From Euonymus europaeus (taxonomy: Eukaryota; Streptophyta; Magnoliopsida; Celastrales; Celastraceae): 64,000 nt of DNA. Position 1 is the stretch's first letter. Each line of letters begins with the position of its first letter. Shown here one piece after another: positions 37,052 through 47,800 of the stretch. Below the pieces are notes generated by a model. The model made no database searches and was not told the origin of the DNA. It saw only the letters and a program-made list of their open reading frames with translations. The position numbers and the translations under genes were made by a program. The DNA lies in assembly GCA_963580455.1 (NCBI GenBank), contig OY756961.1:21619001-21683000 (forward strand), in the 5' to 3' direction.

Positions 37052-40000
37052 CGATTGACATAAATTAACGGTTTTACTAAATTGATTATTTTTCTGATAT
37101 ATATTTATATAGTATTTAAATTGATATTTTTAATCAATTTGATTGACGTAGATTAAGATATATAATTCTCAGTTCTAGGAATTTCTCAAATTAAATGGAA
37201 ATAAATATAGTATTTTGTAATTGAGTGAGAAGGGTCAACAAGTTACAAGCAAATATGGGGTGACTAGTATTGATTAATTCACTTTTGCATTATTAATCTA
37301 ATTATATTTAATTTTTGGGATTGTATGTTTTAGTACCCTATTTTTGTCTGGACTTAAGACCTTAAACAAAAAAAAAATCAATCAAAAAAATAAAATAATT
37401 GAAAGATAAAAAAATGCAAAAAAAAAATAAAAGACCAATTTCAAATGAATTTAACCCAACATTTTTTAACCATAACCTAAAACAAAACATAATTTAAACT
37501 CAACCAAACCAAATCCATAACACAAAATCAAAACCAAATCCATAAACCAAAGCGGACTCAATTTAAATTCAACCAAAATCAAATCCATAACACAAAATCA
37601 AACCCAAATCCATAACCCAAAACCCACCCAATTTAAATTCAACCCAAATCATTTCATGACACAAAAACAAACTCAAATTCATAACCCAAACATAGCCCAA
37701 CACATTTTTCAAATATAAATATCTATTTTTTATTTTTTAACACCAACTCCCCATATTTTTCAACATCAATATCCAAAATTTTCAACACCAAATCCTCATA
37801 TTTTTCAACATAATTTCCCTATTTTCAACATCAACATCCTTATTTTTCAACATCAACATCCCTATTTTTCAACACCAATCCCATTCATTTTTCTACACCT
37901 CTCTCAGTTTTTCTATTTTTCAACACCAACTTCATTCATTTTCCACACCTCACTCATTTTTCTATTTTTCAACACCAACTCCATTCATTTTTTGTGCCCT
38001 CACTCTTTTTTATATTTTTCAACATCAACTCCATCATTTTTCAACATTCATTTTTTTTTCATCCATTTTCAACCCCAACTCCATTATTTTTCAACATTTA
38101 TCCATTTTCAACACCAACTCCTTTATTTTTCAACATCAACCATCCTCCCATTTCTCACCCTATATATACCCTCTCTCTCAAAGAAAAAAAAGGGATTTTT
38201 GGCCAAGAAAAAATGAATTTGGAGCTCACTCTTTCTCCCTTTCCATAAACTCTCACCAATCCGAATTTCTTCTCACCTTCACATCTCTAACATAACTCTT
38301 CTTCATATCCCTTAAAATCCTACCAACCAAACTCATCATCACTATAGTTCCTTCATCCACAACTCTCTCTTTCACCTTACTTTCTTCACTTTGATTTACA
38401 CCATTGAGTAAAAACCCTCTTTCTTTCCTTCATATTTTCTTCTCACATTTTTATTATTATCCTCTCATCTCTTCACATCCCCCTGAAACTTGAGAAAAGA
38501 GGGAAGAACAAAAAGGAGACAGGCTGGGTACATGGGATAATATGGGTCGGATTTATGAATTTGATGGTTTAGATATTTAATACTTGATGGGTTGAGTATA
38601 AGGCAATAATGTTGTGTTTGGGCCTTTTTTATTTCTTTGGACATTGAGGCATTGACTCTTGTATGGGTCTTTGATTAGTTTAGATTTTTGGGTTTTTTTT
38701 TTCGATTACAATGTATTTGGGCCCAAGGCCATGTAAACCCATGTAAATAGTGAGAAAAATAATGAAAATTGCATACATAAATATTTTAGGGTGCTAGAAG
38801 CATTCAGACATTTATGGTTTTGTGAATTGCAAGTATCTAGTATGCATGCTAGGATTTTATTTTATTGCTATGTCACGAAAAATAACTCAATGAGACAATG
38901 ATTAATCAAAGCCGTCACACCCTAATAAAGGTGTACCAAGACTAATATGGAAGCCATGTATTCTCTTTAAATACTAAAAAATCTTCAAGATATTGGGGTT
39001 TTATCGGCATTCACTTAGAATACTTAGTTTTCGTGGAACCAAAAATCAAATATATTTTTAGAGATTAGGAGAATTTATTTAGGAACTCAAGAGTGGGTTT
39101 AAAGATATTTGACCCATCTAATGAACCTTAAATGAGTTCTCTCTTTTCTCAAGAAGAAAATGATTGTGAGTATGACTGAATTGAATTTATTCCTTGTTTG
39201 TGGACCACTTTGGTGCATCAATTAAATTATCAAAATTCTAACTTTTCAAAATCATCAAAACCCACCCTAAGTGGGATTTTCATCATTCCTCAAAATATTT
39301 TTTGCCAAGCCGGGAATGACCCCAATGATCTCGTGCACTTTTTTCAAAATATCAAAACCCACTCCAAGTGAGATTTTTCATCTAGTCCTTAAGTATTTTT
39401 GGCCAAGTCGGGAATGACCTCAATTTTCTCGTGCATGTTTTTCAAAATCATCAAAATCCACCCTAAGTGGGATTTTCATCATTGCTCAAAATATTTTTGG
39501 CCAAGTCGAGAATGACCCCGTGCACCTTTTTCAAAATGTCAAAACCCACTCCAAGTAAGATTTTCATCATTTCTCAAACATTTTTTGCCAAGCTGAGAAT
39601 GACCACAATGATCCCGTGCACCATTCAAAATATCTAAGGTCACTCCAAGTGAGATTTTTCATCCAACTATCAAACATTTTTTGTTAAGACGGGAATGACC
39701 CCAATGATATCGTGTACCTTTTTCAAAATATCAAAACCCACTTCAAGTGAGATTTTTCATCATTCCTGAAACATTTTAGCCAAGGCGGAATGACAACAAT
39801 AATCCCGCGCACCTTTTAAATAATCAAAACCACTTTATGTGGATTTTTTTATCCAAGCATCAAATTGCCACAATATTAATGGATCAATCCCACTCAATTG
39901 AAACGTTAACTTCTAGCAAACGTAGAATATTAATAAAACAATTGAGACATACAAATCAATTTTTCAAAACAAATTCAAGCCAAATAACAGAATATTTTCA

Positions 40001-40135
40001 AGGCGACCATTTTTTGAGAGTTGTGGGGGTGTCTAACACCTTCCCTATGCTCAATAGATCCCCTTATCCATCTCTTTCTCATAGACTAGATTAGGTGTCC
40101 AATTATATTTCAAAAATCAATTGGTGGCGCCTTAA
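37052..40135 (+). mobile_element. Probable Ogre/Tat gypsy LTR remnant with tandem arrays
   Basis: Beginning about 37322 (TGTATGTTTTAGTACCCTAT) and ending near 40118 (CAAAAATCA before ATTGGTGGCGCC) this looks like one long LTR of an Ogre/Tat-type gypsy element. Support: a TATA box (CCTATATATACC) at 38158-38169; a GTGTCTAACACCTTCCC phrase at 40029-40045 that I know from the ends of such LTRs; and tandem arrays inside. At 37470-37690 short AAATCCATAACC-type units recur; at 37730-38140 an 18-20-bp TTTTTCAACACCAACTCC unit recurs many times; at 39243-39850 a 98-bp unit (CCACTCCAAGTGAGATTTT...GAATGACC) recurs six or seven times. There is no internal coding region, so this is solo or truncated. Limits are tentative. 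Confidence 0.45.
39243..39850. repeat. 98-bp tandem repeat array
   Basis: Six to seven diverged copies of a unit with TTTCAAAATATCAAAACCCA, a CTCCAAGTGAGATTTTCATC block, a GCCAAG(T/C)CGGGAATGACC block and a CGTGCACCTTT end. Copies start near 39243, 39341, 39438, 39528, 39622 and 39718. Spacing varies by a few bases. It lies in the presumed Ogre-like LTR and is not CRISPR-like because repeats abut without unique spacers. Confidence 0.8.
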
Positions 40136-40777
40136 AAGCCGGTTGCTTCATATCTACCTACATATCTTAGTTGTAATATAATTTTTTTTTACTAAGATCT
40201 TTGTCTTCTATTGGTGGTTGCTCAAAAAAGTACTGTTGCTTTCATTATCTTCTGTGGACAGCTTCAATTTATAAAGACTTTGAAAAACAGCAACATGGAC
40301 TTTATTTGAATTAATCAATCAGCATGTTCCACATTACCCCCACACCACACCCCACATATTTATATATTCACACTAGCATGTATAGTGGGGTTGAATGTGT
40401 TGTTGCATATAGTACCTTTTGATGCTGACCACCTTTTGTGTGTGAACCAGAATTTAAGGAGTAAATTGAGATGGGCTAGCTGGTTATGATAGAGCATGCA
40501 TGCATATTGCACGTTAGATTGGTCATTTGGTCACGTGGGCTATACATATTGGTCTCTTGGTCAAACAATATTAATGTAACTGTGATGTTTAATTATTATA
40601 ATTGACAAGATTTGTACCCAAACGGCAGGAGAATATACCATGTGTACAGCCTTGATTGGGCTGCATCTACATACTGCATGTGTTTCATTGCGTCTTTGAT
40701 ATGATGAATTGTATTACATGTACATTGAATCGAATTACATAGATATATAGAGTATCACTCCAAAAATCTGTGTCTAT

Positions 40778-40815
<38 letters not shown>

Positions 40816-41222
40816 TGTTGAACTGTATTTGGAGAAATGCGGTCAATCGTTTACTTTTCGGTGATGGAGGAGAGATGCAGAAGTAATGACAAGAAATGGT
40901 GTGGAGGGTGCATGCATGGATATGGATTAAATGACACAGTGAAGCTAATCAATGGATTAACGTGCACTATCAGTTGTGAAGTTAGGTTTTCATACATATC
41001 GAAACTGTTTAACGATGGCAACTTATCAGGAAATTAAAAAAATGTGATTGTGATTTGTATTTCTTTTTCCAGCTTTGGTTCGGATACGAGGCTTGGACTT
41101 GGAGCCATGCACTTCTGTCTCCCAAATAAGCCACACAGTCGACGGTCCTTCAATCCAAATAAAATGTAACATGTGGCAACGACCACTACTTCCATAAATC
41201 ACTCGCGTGATTACAAAAGTAT
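40136..41222. other. Intergenic spacer with (TA)n(GA)n microsatellite
   Basis: No gene is recognised. A compound microsatellite of TA then GA repeats lies at about 40778-40815. A 66-codon frame at 40837-41037 follows it but has no family features and is not called. Confidence 0.5.
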
Positions 41223-41525
41223 AAGGTAGATTTTGAATAGAAATAATATTCTTGTGATCACATACGATGTGGATTAAAAAAAAATCACTAAGGTAAATTT
41301 TCAATAGAAATTATATTCTTGTAATTATGCAATAGGTGGATTCGAAAAGTAGTAAGGTAGATTTTCAATAGAAATAATATCCTTGTGATTAGGCAACATG
41401 TGGATTCGAAAAGTCCTAAGGTAGATTTTCAATAGAAATAATATTCTTGTGATTACGCGACATGTGGATTCGAAAAGTCCTAAAATAAATTTTTAATAGA
41501 AGTAATATTCTTGTGATTATGCGCT
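41223..41525. repeat. 64-bp tandem repeat, five copies
   Basis: Units beginning AAGGTAGATTTTCAATAG start at 41223, 41290, 41354, 41418 and 41482; each continues AATAATATTCTTGTGATTA and most end GTGGATTCGAAAAGT. The period is 64 bases except 67 for the first. The central copies are near identical. The array lies about 750 bases upstream of the MYB start codon. Confidence 0.9.
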
Positions 41526-42183
41526 AAGTTTTAACCTAATTTATTTAGTCATCACGTGAAAAATTTATGTATGTGATTTGATAACTCGAGTTTAGGTCCA
41601 TATCAAATGTTCGAAAAGTAAATTTGTATTATATCGTTCTCTATTATTAAATCAACAATATTTAATGATGTGTAGCTAAGCGGATAGATCATGAATGGGA
41701 AACAATATGTTTAGTGATAATGTTTGAGACTCTCAAAATATGACCCCATTTCACTCCAATAATTCAATTAATGTGAAATATTAGATGTTATATATCTATA
41801 ATCAATGAATAAATTTGATGATAAAATGGGGATAAGGTTTTGCGTGGACGTAGCATTTTATGTCAAATTTGGTTTACGATTTGAGACAAGATGAGAGCAA
41901 ATCAAATGAAGCCAGGTGTACGTGGCCTATTGAAAGTTGAACCAACCCATCAAATGACGCCACGTCTTGCCTGGAATGGCTTTCTAGTCAATTCATATAG
42001 TTGATGGTGGTAAAAAAAAAAAGGCACCCGTCTCTCTTTTTGAATCAAAACGAGAATTCGAAAAATGTGCGTTATTTTCTCTATTGAAAAGACACGTACG
42101 TTATGCAATGGGAAAAAGGACACCAAATCCCATTGACTTCACCATTTTTTTTCCTTAACTTGCTTGTCTTGAATACTCTCTCT

Positions 42184-42228
<45 letters not shown>

Positions 42229-42277
42229 TGTAGAGAAACACTTGTGTTACATTCTATTAAAAGCAGCTTTGGAAAAC
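41526..42277 (+). promoter_or_regulatory. MYB gene upstream region with two ABRE-like sites
   Basis: The palindromic pair TACGTGGC at 41919-41926 and GCCACGTC at 41959-41966 lies about 310-360 bases before the MYB start. Both contain ACGTGGC-type ABA-response cores, in opposite orientation. A (TA)n tract at about 42188-42218 includes TATA-like sequence roughly 60-90 bases before the start codon. Relatives MYB102, MYB74 and MYB41 respond to ABA and osmotic stress, which fits, but control here is inferred. Confidence 0.5.
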
Positions 42278-43533
42278 ATGAACAAGTCCTCTCTTTGTTG
42301 TGAACAGAATGGTCTGAAGAAGGGTCCGTGGACAATAGAAGAAGATCAAAAGCTAGTTGATTATATCCAAAAACATGGTCATGGGAGATGGCGAACCCTC
42401 CCTAAGTATGCTGGTATGTATCCTATACATATTTCAATTTCTCCTCCAATTGCATTTGTTCGTGTGTATATATATATATGGAGCATATGCGAGCATGTTC
42501 TAATAATCGCTTCTTTGTTTAATTTTGGGTTTTTTTTTCACTATTTCAAAAATAATATAGGACTCCAGAGGTGTGGAAAGAGTTGCCGGCTTCGGTGGAC
42601 AAATTACTTGAGACCAGACATTAAGAGAGGGAAGTTCTCAATTGAGGAAGAAGAGACCATAATACAATTGCATAGTTTCATGGGGAACAAGTGAGTGAAA
42701 CCAATGCTCATCTGACTACAATACATGATTATAATGTCTTAATTACCCTTCCTAATCGGTCATTTCGCTACAATTAATTATGCTCAAATTAAACATCAAG
42801 TGTGTCCTACTTCTCTCTCTCTCTCTCTCTCTCTCTTAGGTGGTCTTCTATTGCGGCTCGCTTGCCAGGAAGAACAGACAATGAGATCAAGAACTACTGG
42901 AACACTCACATAAGAAAAAAGCTACTGAGGATGGGTATTGATCCTGTGACTCATGCACCAACCCTCGATCTCCTCGAACGTCTCTCCTCTTCATTACTCA
43001 TCAAACCACCTCAATTTGATCTTCTTAGTATTCGGTCTTTGTTTGATCCAGACATTCTTACTCTAGCCACCACTCTCATGTCTTGCCAAGACAATTTCAA
43101 GACCCAAGAAATGGTCACTAGTATGCAAAATTTGCAACAAACCCAGCTTCAAAGTCCATATCTATCACAATCCCAACTCATGCAAGTCACCAACTCTAGC
43201 TCAATACTACCTAATTTTGGGCATGATATTAACATTAATGGACATCAGCCTTGCAATAACCCAGCAAATTATGGTTCTGATGAGTCGAAACAAGGCGGCA
43301 GTGTCAATACAGTGTCTCAAAACGGGGAGTTTTTGTGCAACAATTTAGGTTTTGGATCGCTAATATCAACGACGACTTCATCGAGCTCGATTACTCCATT
43401 GAATTCGTATGATACGGCTTATGTGAATGGGTGCACAAGTACTGAAGATGAGAGGAATAGTTTCTGCAGTAAATTGTTGGCATTTGATTTTCCAATGAGT
43501 GGATTGGATGTAAATGTAAATGGACTTGCATAA
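42278..43533 (+). CDS. MYB102: R2R3-MYB transcription factor (MYB102/49/74/41 group)
   Basis: Three exons, 42278-42413, 42561-42690 and 42840-43533, give 319 residues; exon 2 has the 130-bp length typical of R2R3-MYB genes. R2 starts [20 protein letters not shown]3 has [20 protein letters not shown] and ends [20 protein letters not shown]. The next [20 protein letters not shown] matches the MYB102-like subgroup, and the C terminus keeps the STEDE-type motif ([19 protein letters not shown]). The N terminus [12 protein letters not shown] departs from the usual MGRSPCCEKNG. Relatives act in osmotic, wound and cuticle/suberin responses. Orthology to MYB102 versus MYB49 cannot be settled here; the neighbouring VAP4 gene favours this pair. 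Confidence 0.92.
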
Positions 43534-44811
43534 GTCGAGGAATTGTTGATGTAAGATGCTTGTTAATCCTGCCCACTGCAGTCAGCTATTAGAGTTGATG
43601 TTGAGGGATACCGAACTGAATTATTAAAAGACTTTTCATGTTCAGAATTTGTCTAGGAATCTATTGATTGTAACTGTATTGCTTCTGTGTTTTAACTTTT
43701 TGAATTTTGGTCAATGGATTTATTTTGAATATTTCTGGTTTCTGCCAATGACTGAATACGGAACATTCCCATCACATCACGAAAGGGTAAGGCTCTCCTG
43801 CTCTCATTTCATCCATTGCAACATTATTATGCTCCCAGTTCCAAAATCCTTGAGCTCCAAACAATTAATCAACTTCTGGCACATCCTTAATCAATACCAC
43901 AATCAACACTCCACCAGTAAACCATTCCATTGTGAGTGACCAACGATGGCGTCTAAGGGAAATATCCATCGTTTTATGCTCAGCTCAGTGCCTAGTTGTG
44001 GACAATACATTGAACTAAATCTGAGGCTCTATCTAGAGAGCCGGACTTCGAGCTAATGAAGGCCCTGAATAGATAAATTTCCTTCCCCCAACTTCTAATT
44101 GGTGTACCAAACAAGTAAGTAAGGTTGGCCAGAAAATATGTAAACAAAAATCAATAACGCTATGCGTGGCATGAGTGTTAGGAAGAGTTAGGTTGGGAGG
44201 AGTTGAGAGGGGTAGGGTTGAGAGGTGTGTATAAAATTGAACCATTGTTTAGTATTTATAAGGGTTGGAATGATTTATGTGAGTGAACACCTCTCAACTT
44301 CTCATTTTGTGGGGTTGAGAAAAAGGGTCTTTGAAGTGTTCGTATCAAGCAAGGATTCAGAGAGATTAGCTTGTTCACAAACGCCTCCTAATCCCTCTCA
44401 ACACCTCTTCCAATCAAGGCCTAAATGGAAAAAGGAAAAAAAAATCCATGGGACTATTTGCAAACCACAAATATTCAATGACACCTTTATTCTCACCTTT
44501 ATGGGGTGCAAATAACCCCACGAAAAAATCACTATGTTAGCTGATGCTTCAGCAATAGGGGCATGAGCAAATGCAAATGATAATATCTGAGATTAAAAAC
44601 ATCTCATTTATATGTTTCCGAAGAGGAAAAGGAATGTCACGCTCTGACATTCGCTTGACCTGCGCTTGCTTGATGCACATGACACAAATTTTGAAGCATA
44701 AAAGTCCTTCAAGCATTGCCAAACCATCGTTTACAGCCTTACCTATCAATCCATTAGCACCAGCTGAAGCAAATCACGCAAGTCTCCCCCGATGTTTATG
44801 ACTTTTAAGTC
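43534..44811. other. Convergent spacer with a MITE-like foldback
   Basis: This lies between the ends of the MYB and UBP14 genes and contains both 3' untranslated regions. At about 44175-44415 a GTTGGGAGGAGTTGAGAGGG segment pairs with CCCTCTCAACACCTCTTCCAAT on the right, with a further inner inverted block around CACCTCTCAACTTCTC, suggesting a decayed MITE of about 240 bp. No target duplication was confirmed. No gene is seen. Confidence 0.45.
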
Positions 44812-47800
44812 CTAGCATTTGAGCCTCTCAAAGAAGTAGAGATATCCCATGTCCTTTGGAGGATTTACTGAAGCCGCAACCTTGTCATCATTAAAAATGA
44901 CCCATCTACCATCTTTAAGAATGTGAGCTACATAGTGTCCACACTGAGTAGATGTTCCAATGTGGCTCACTATTCCAAAAAGCTTGTATCCTGCACAAAT
45001 GCCCACAAGTGCTTAGTGATAATTGTCCGAGTAAAATAAGCATGCAGAACATGATTATCAAAGTTCAACTGTTTTGAAGAGTCACTAAACATACAGTACA
45101 ATATGTTCATGACATGGGTGTATAGGAGGAACAAAAACAGCCATTATTATAATAAGGCAAGTAAGACCTTAAATTTAGTGCTCATGATATAGTCTGTAAA
45201 ATAACAGTGGAAAAATTTCTAATGAAAGTGAGGATGAGGCGTACATCGCTTAGATCTAAAAGGAAATAGGAACAGGAACGATGATTATTTCTTCCACCAC
45301 AGCTAGAGATTGTAGATGAACGTTAGTATCCACAGTTTAATTAGCGTGAATGGATCTAACGTCAACCTACTTTCTAGAGGATCCACATCATCAAAGGAAG
45401 GGAAAAAGCAGGCATAACTTGAGAAAAAATGACACATTATGAGCATGGGTATTTCATATTGTATGTAGAAATATGTGAAGGCCAAGCATGCATGCATCAT
45501 ACACTCCATAAAAAATTAAAACTGCATCATATCGAGATAATTTTTGCTAGATTTTAGCCGCATAAACAGTTTGCAAGAAGGAAAAAAAAGAAAATAATTT
45601 TTAAAAGGAAGACCCAAAATTATCTACCAACATGTGCTAGTACGAAATGAATTATGAGCATATTGACTGGTGAGGAGATTTATGAATCGATTCAAGAAAC
45701 TTACTCCCTACTCCATCAGGTAAGGTGTTATCAACTGAAGCAGGTGTAGTTGTTGATGTTGTGGTATCCATATCAGAAGAAACAGTAGCATCTGGGTTGT
45801 TAAATATCCAATCTGTAGCTTTCTCTATGTCACCACCCTGTAGATGATCATACATATTACAAAGCAGCTGAGAATTTCCATAATTTTATAGGATAGAATA
45901 GCTAAATGACCTGTCTTATCCTCAAAATAATTTACAGGCAAGTAATCTTACCGATGCCTTCAAAGCCTTTCGGGCTGTTTCTTCTTGGAAACCAAATGAG
46001 ATCAAAGTATCTACTTTAGATTGATCAACATGAAATCTAGCTTCAGAACCTTGTTCCTCAATAGGAACATCAATATCTAGAAGAAAAAATAGCTTCAGTA
46101 TCAACCACCTTATTACAGATTGTGAGACACAATTTGCAGCAACAATGCAACATTCAAGAGTTGGATATTAGGATGAATATTAAGCAAGGTAAGGTAGGAA
46201 ACTTAAATACCTGGGTCATTCATGTGGGAAAGTAACCAATTCATTGCCTCCTCAACTCCAGTATTTGAGGTATATATGGCAGCTTTCTGACAATGAAGGT
46301 GATTAAACCCCATGGACACAAGCTGTGAGACAATATCCTCATTCGCCATGGGCTTATTTGATTCGGATTCTTCTCCAGGAACTGTGCAACATAAATAACA
46401 AATTCCAATAAAAAAAGAGAGAATACAATCTGTTTATCTGGTTTTCAATTTTTGAAGTATAATATCACCATAAAATGGGCAGAAAGCAAACATACTAAAC
46501 AAACAAAATAAAACAAATTACTAAGCTAAGACTGAAGCTGAAAAAAGGTATAAGTCAAACACAAATGTTTCCCAATCACCCTAACCCATTCCCCATTCCC
46601 CATCCCCTCTCACCTCTCAGAAGTTTGGCAACCCTTCCAATACACAATAGCAGGTAGGATGGAGAAATCCCAAATCCTCTGTAAAACTAACTAAAACCAG
46701 ATGCCAAAGAGGCACGCAACAAGAAGCAAAGGAAACATGGTCATGAGATTCTTGGAACAAAATATATGGAAGTTAAAAAATAAAAATTAAAAACCTTCAT
46801 AGAGCAATTCAAGTTGCATGCAAGAGATGTGAAGTAGTAGTAGTATGAGCTGATTGACTTATGTGCTTGACCAATCAAATGAATGGCCCCATGATAAAAC
46901 ATAGAGAGCACATGCAGACAAGGAAAAAACACACACCACAAAGAAAGGAATAGCTTTGAAAATTGCATTGATGGTGGGGAGTAATGCCCCGCTACTGGAA
47001 TTTATAAGGGCAAATGCGTCACCTACCATTCTCAGGTAACAGCTCTTCTCCAGGTTGAAGGCCCATGCTGCGCATGTGACTAATGTCTATGATATCGGGA
47101 ACATCTATGTAGACATCTGAATAGACAATGCAACAGACAAAAATAATAATTAAGCACAGAAGCAACCACGTAAACAACAATATTCAAGGACATCATGGAA
47201 AGCAGGAGAAACATACCGAGTTTTTTCGGCACCCAGCCCTTCTCCATAACAAATTTACGCATATGCAACACCAAATAATCAGGGAATGAAGTTAAACCAG
47301 CCATCCTGAACAAAAGAAACTTTGCATCAGCAGCATTATTCATGCAAAGCATTTGCATTTTTTTCCAGTCTCTTGCGTGTTGCCAGAGAAATATCAGAAG
47401 TCTTACTTGAGTGCCATTGTCTTAGCCTTCAAGGCTGTGCTGTAAAAGTCATGTATCTCTTCAGGAGCTGAGAAGCTCGCAAGGCATGCTTCAAGAGGAA
47501 CTCTTGGACGTATAATTTCATTGTTTGATCTGTTACCACTAGAAGAACTGAGTAAAAGTCTAAAATTGGGGAAGGACTAAAAACATTACATTGACACTAT
47601 TTGAGCTTACAGATCTTTCCCTTCTGCATCGTTTTCTGCTTTTAGTTTGTGAAAAGCTGCAAGTTCATCTGAATTCTCAAACAATCAATTAGTTAATCAA
47701 GGCAGCTCAGCAAAGAACAAAAAAACCAGGAAGAAGAATTTAGAAATCTACCTTTATTGGTGGCTTCGTGCAGCGGGATATTTAGAGAGAGAATATAGTC

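Noticed and set aside
39243..39850. Regular repeats that could suggest a CRISPR array
   Set aside because: Units abut as diverged tandem copies without unique spacers, and the genome is a plant.
40837..41037. 66-codon frame after a microsatellite
   Set aside because: Cys-containing but no signal peptide pattern or family; probably chance.
42188..42277. Upstream in-frame ATG of the MYB exon 1 in a (TA)n tract
   Set aside because: The extension would encode alternating Tyr/Ile from the microsatellite; the ATG at 42278 gives the expected MYB N-terminal length.
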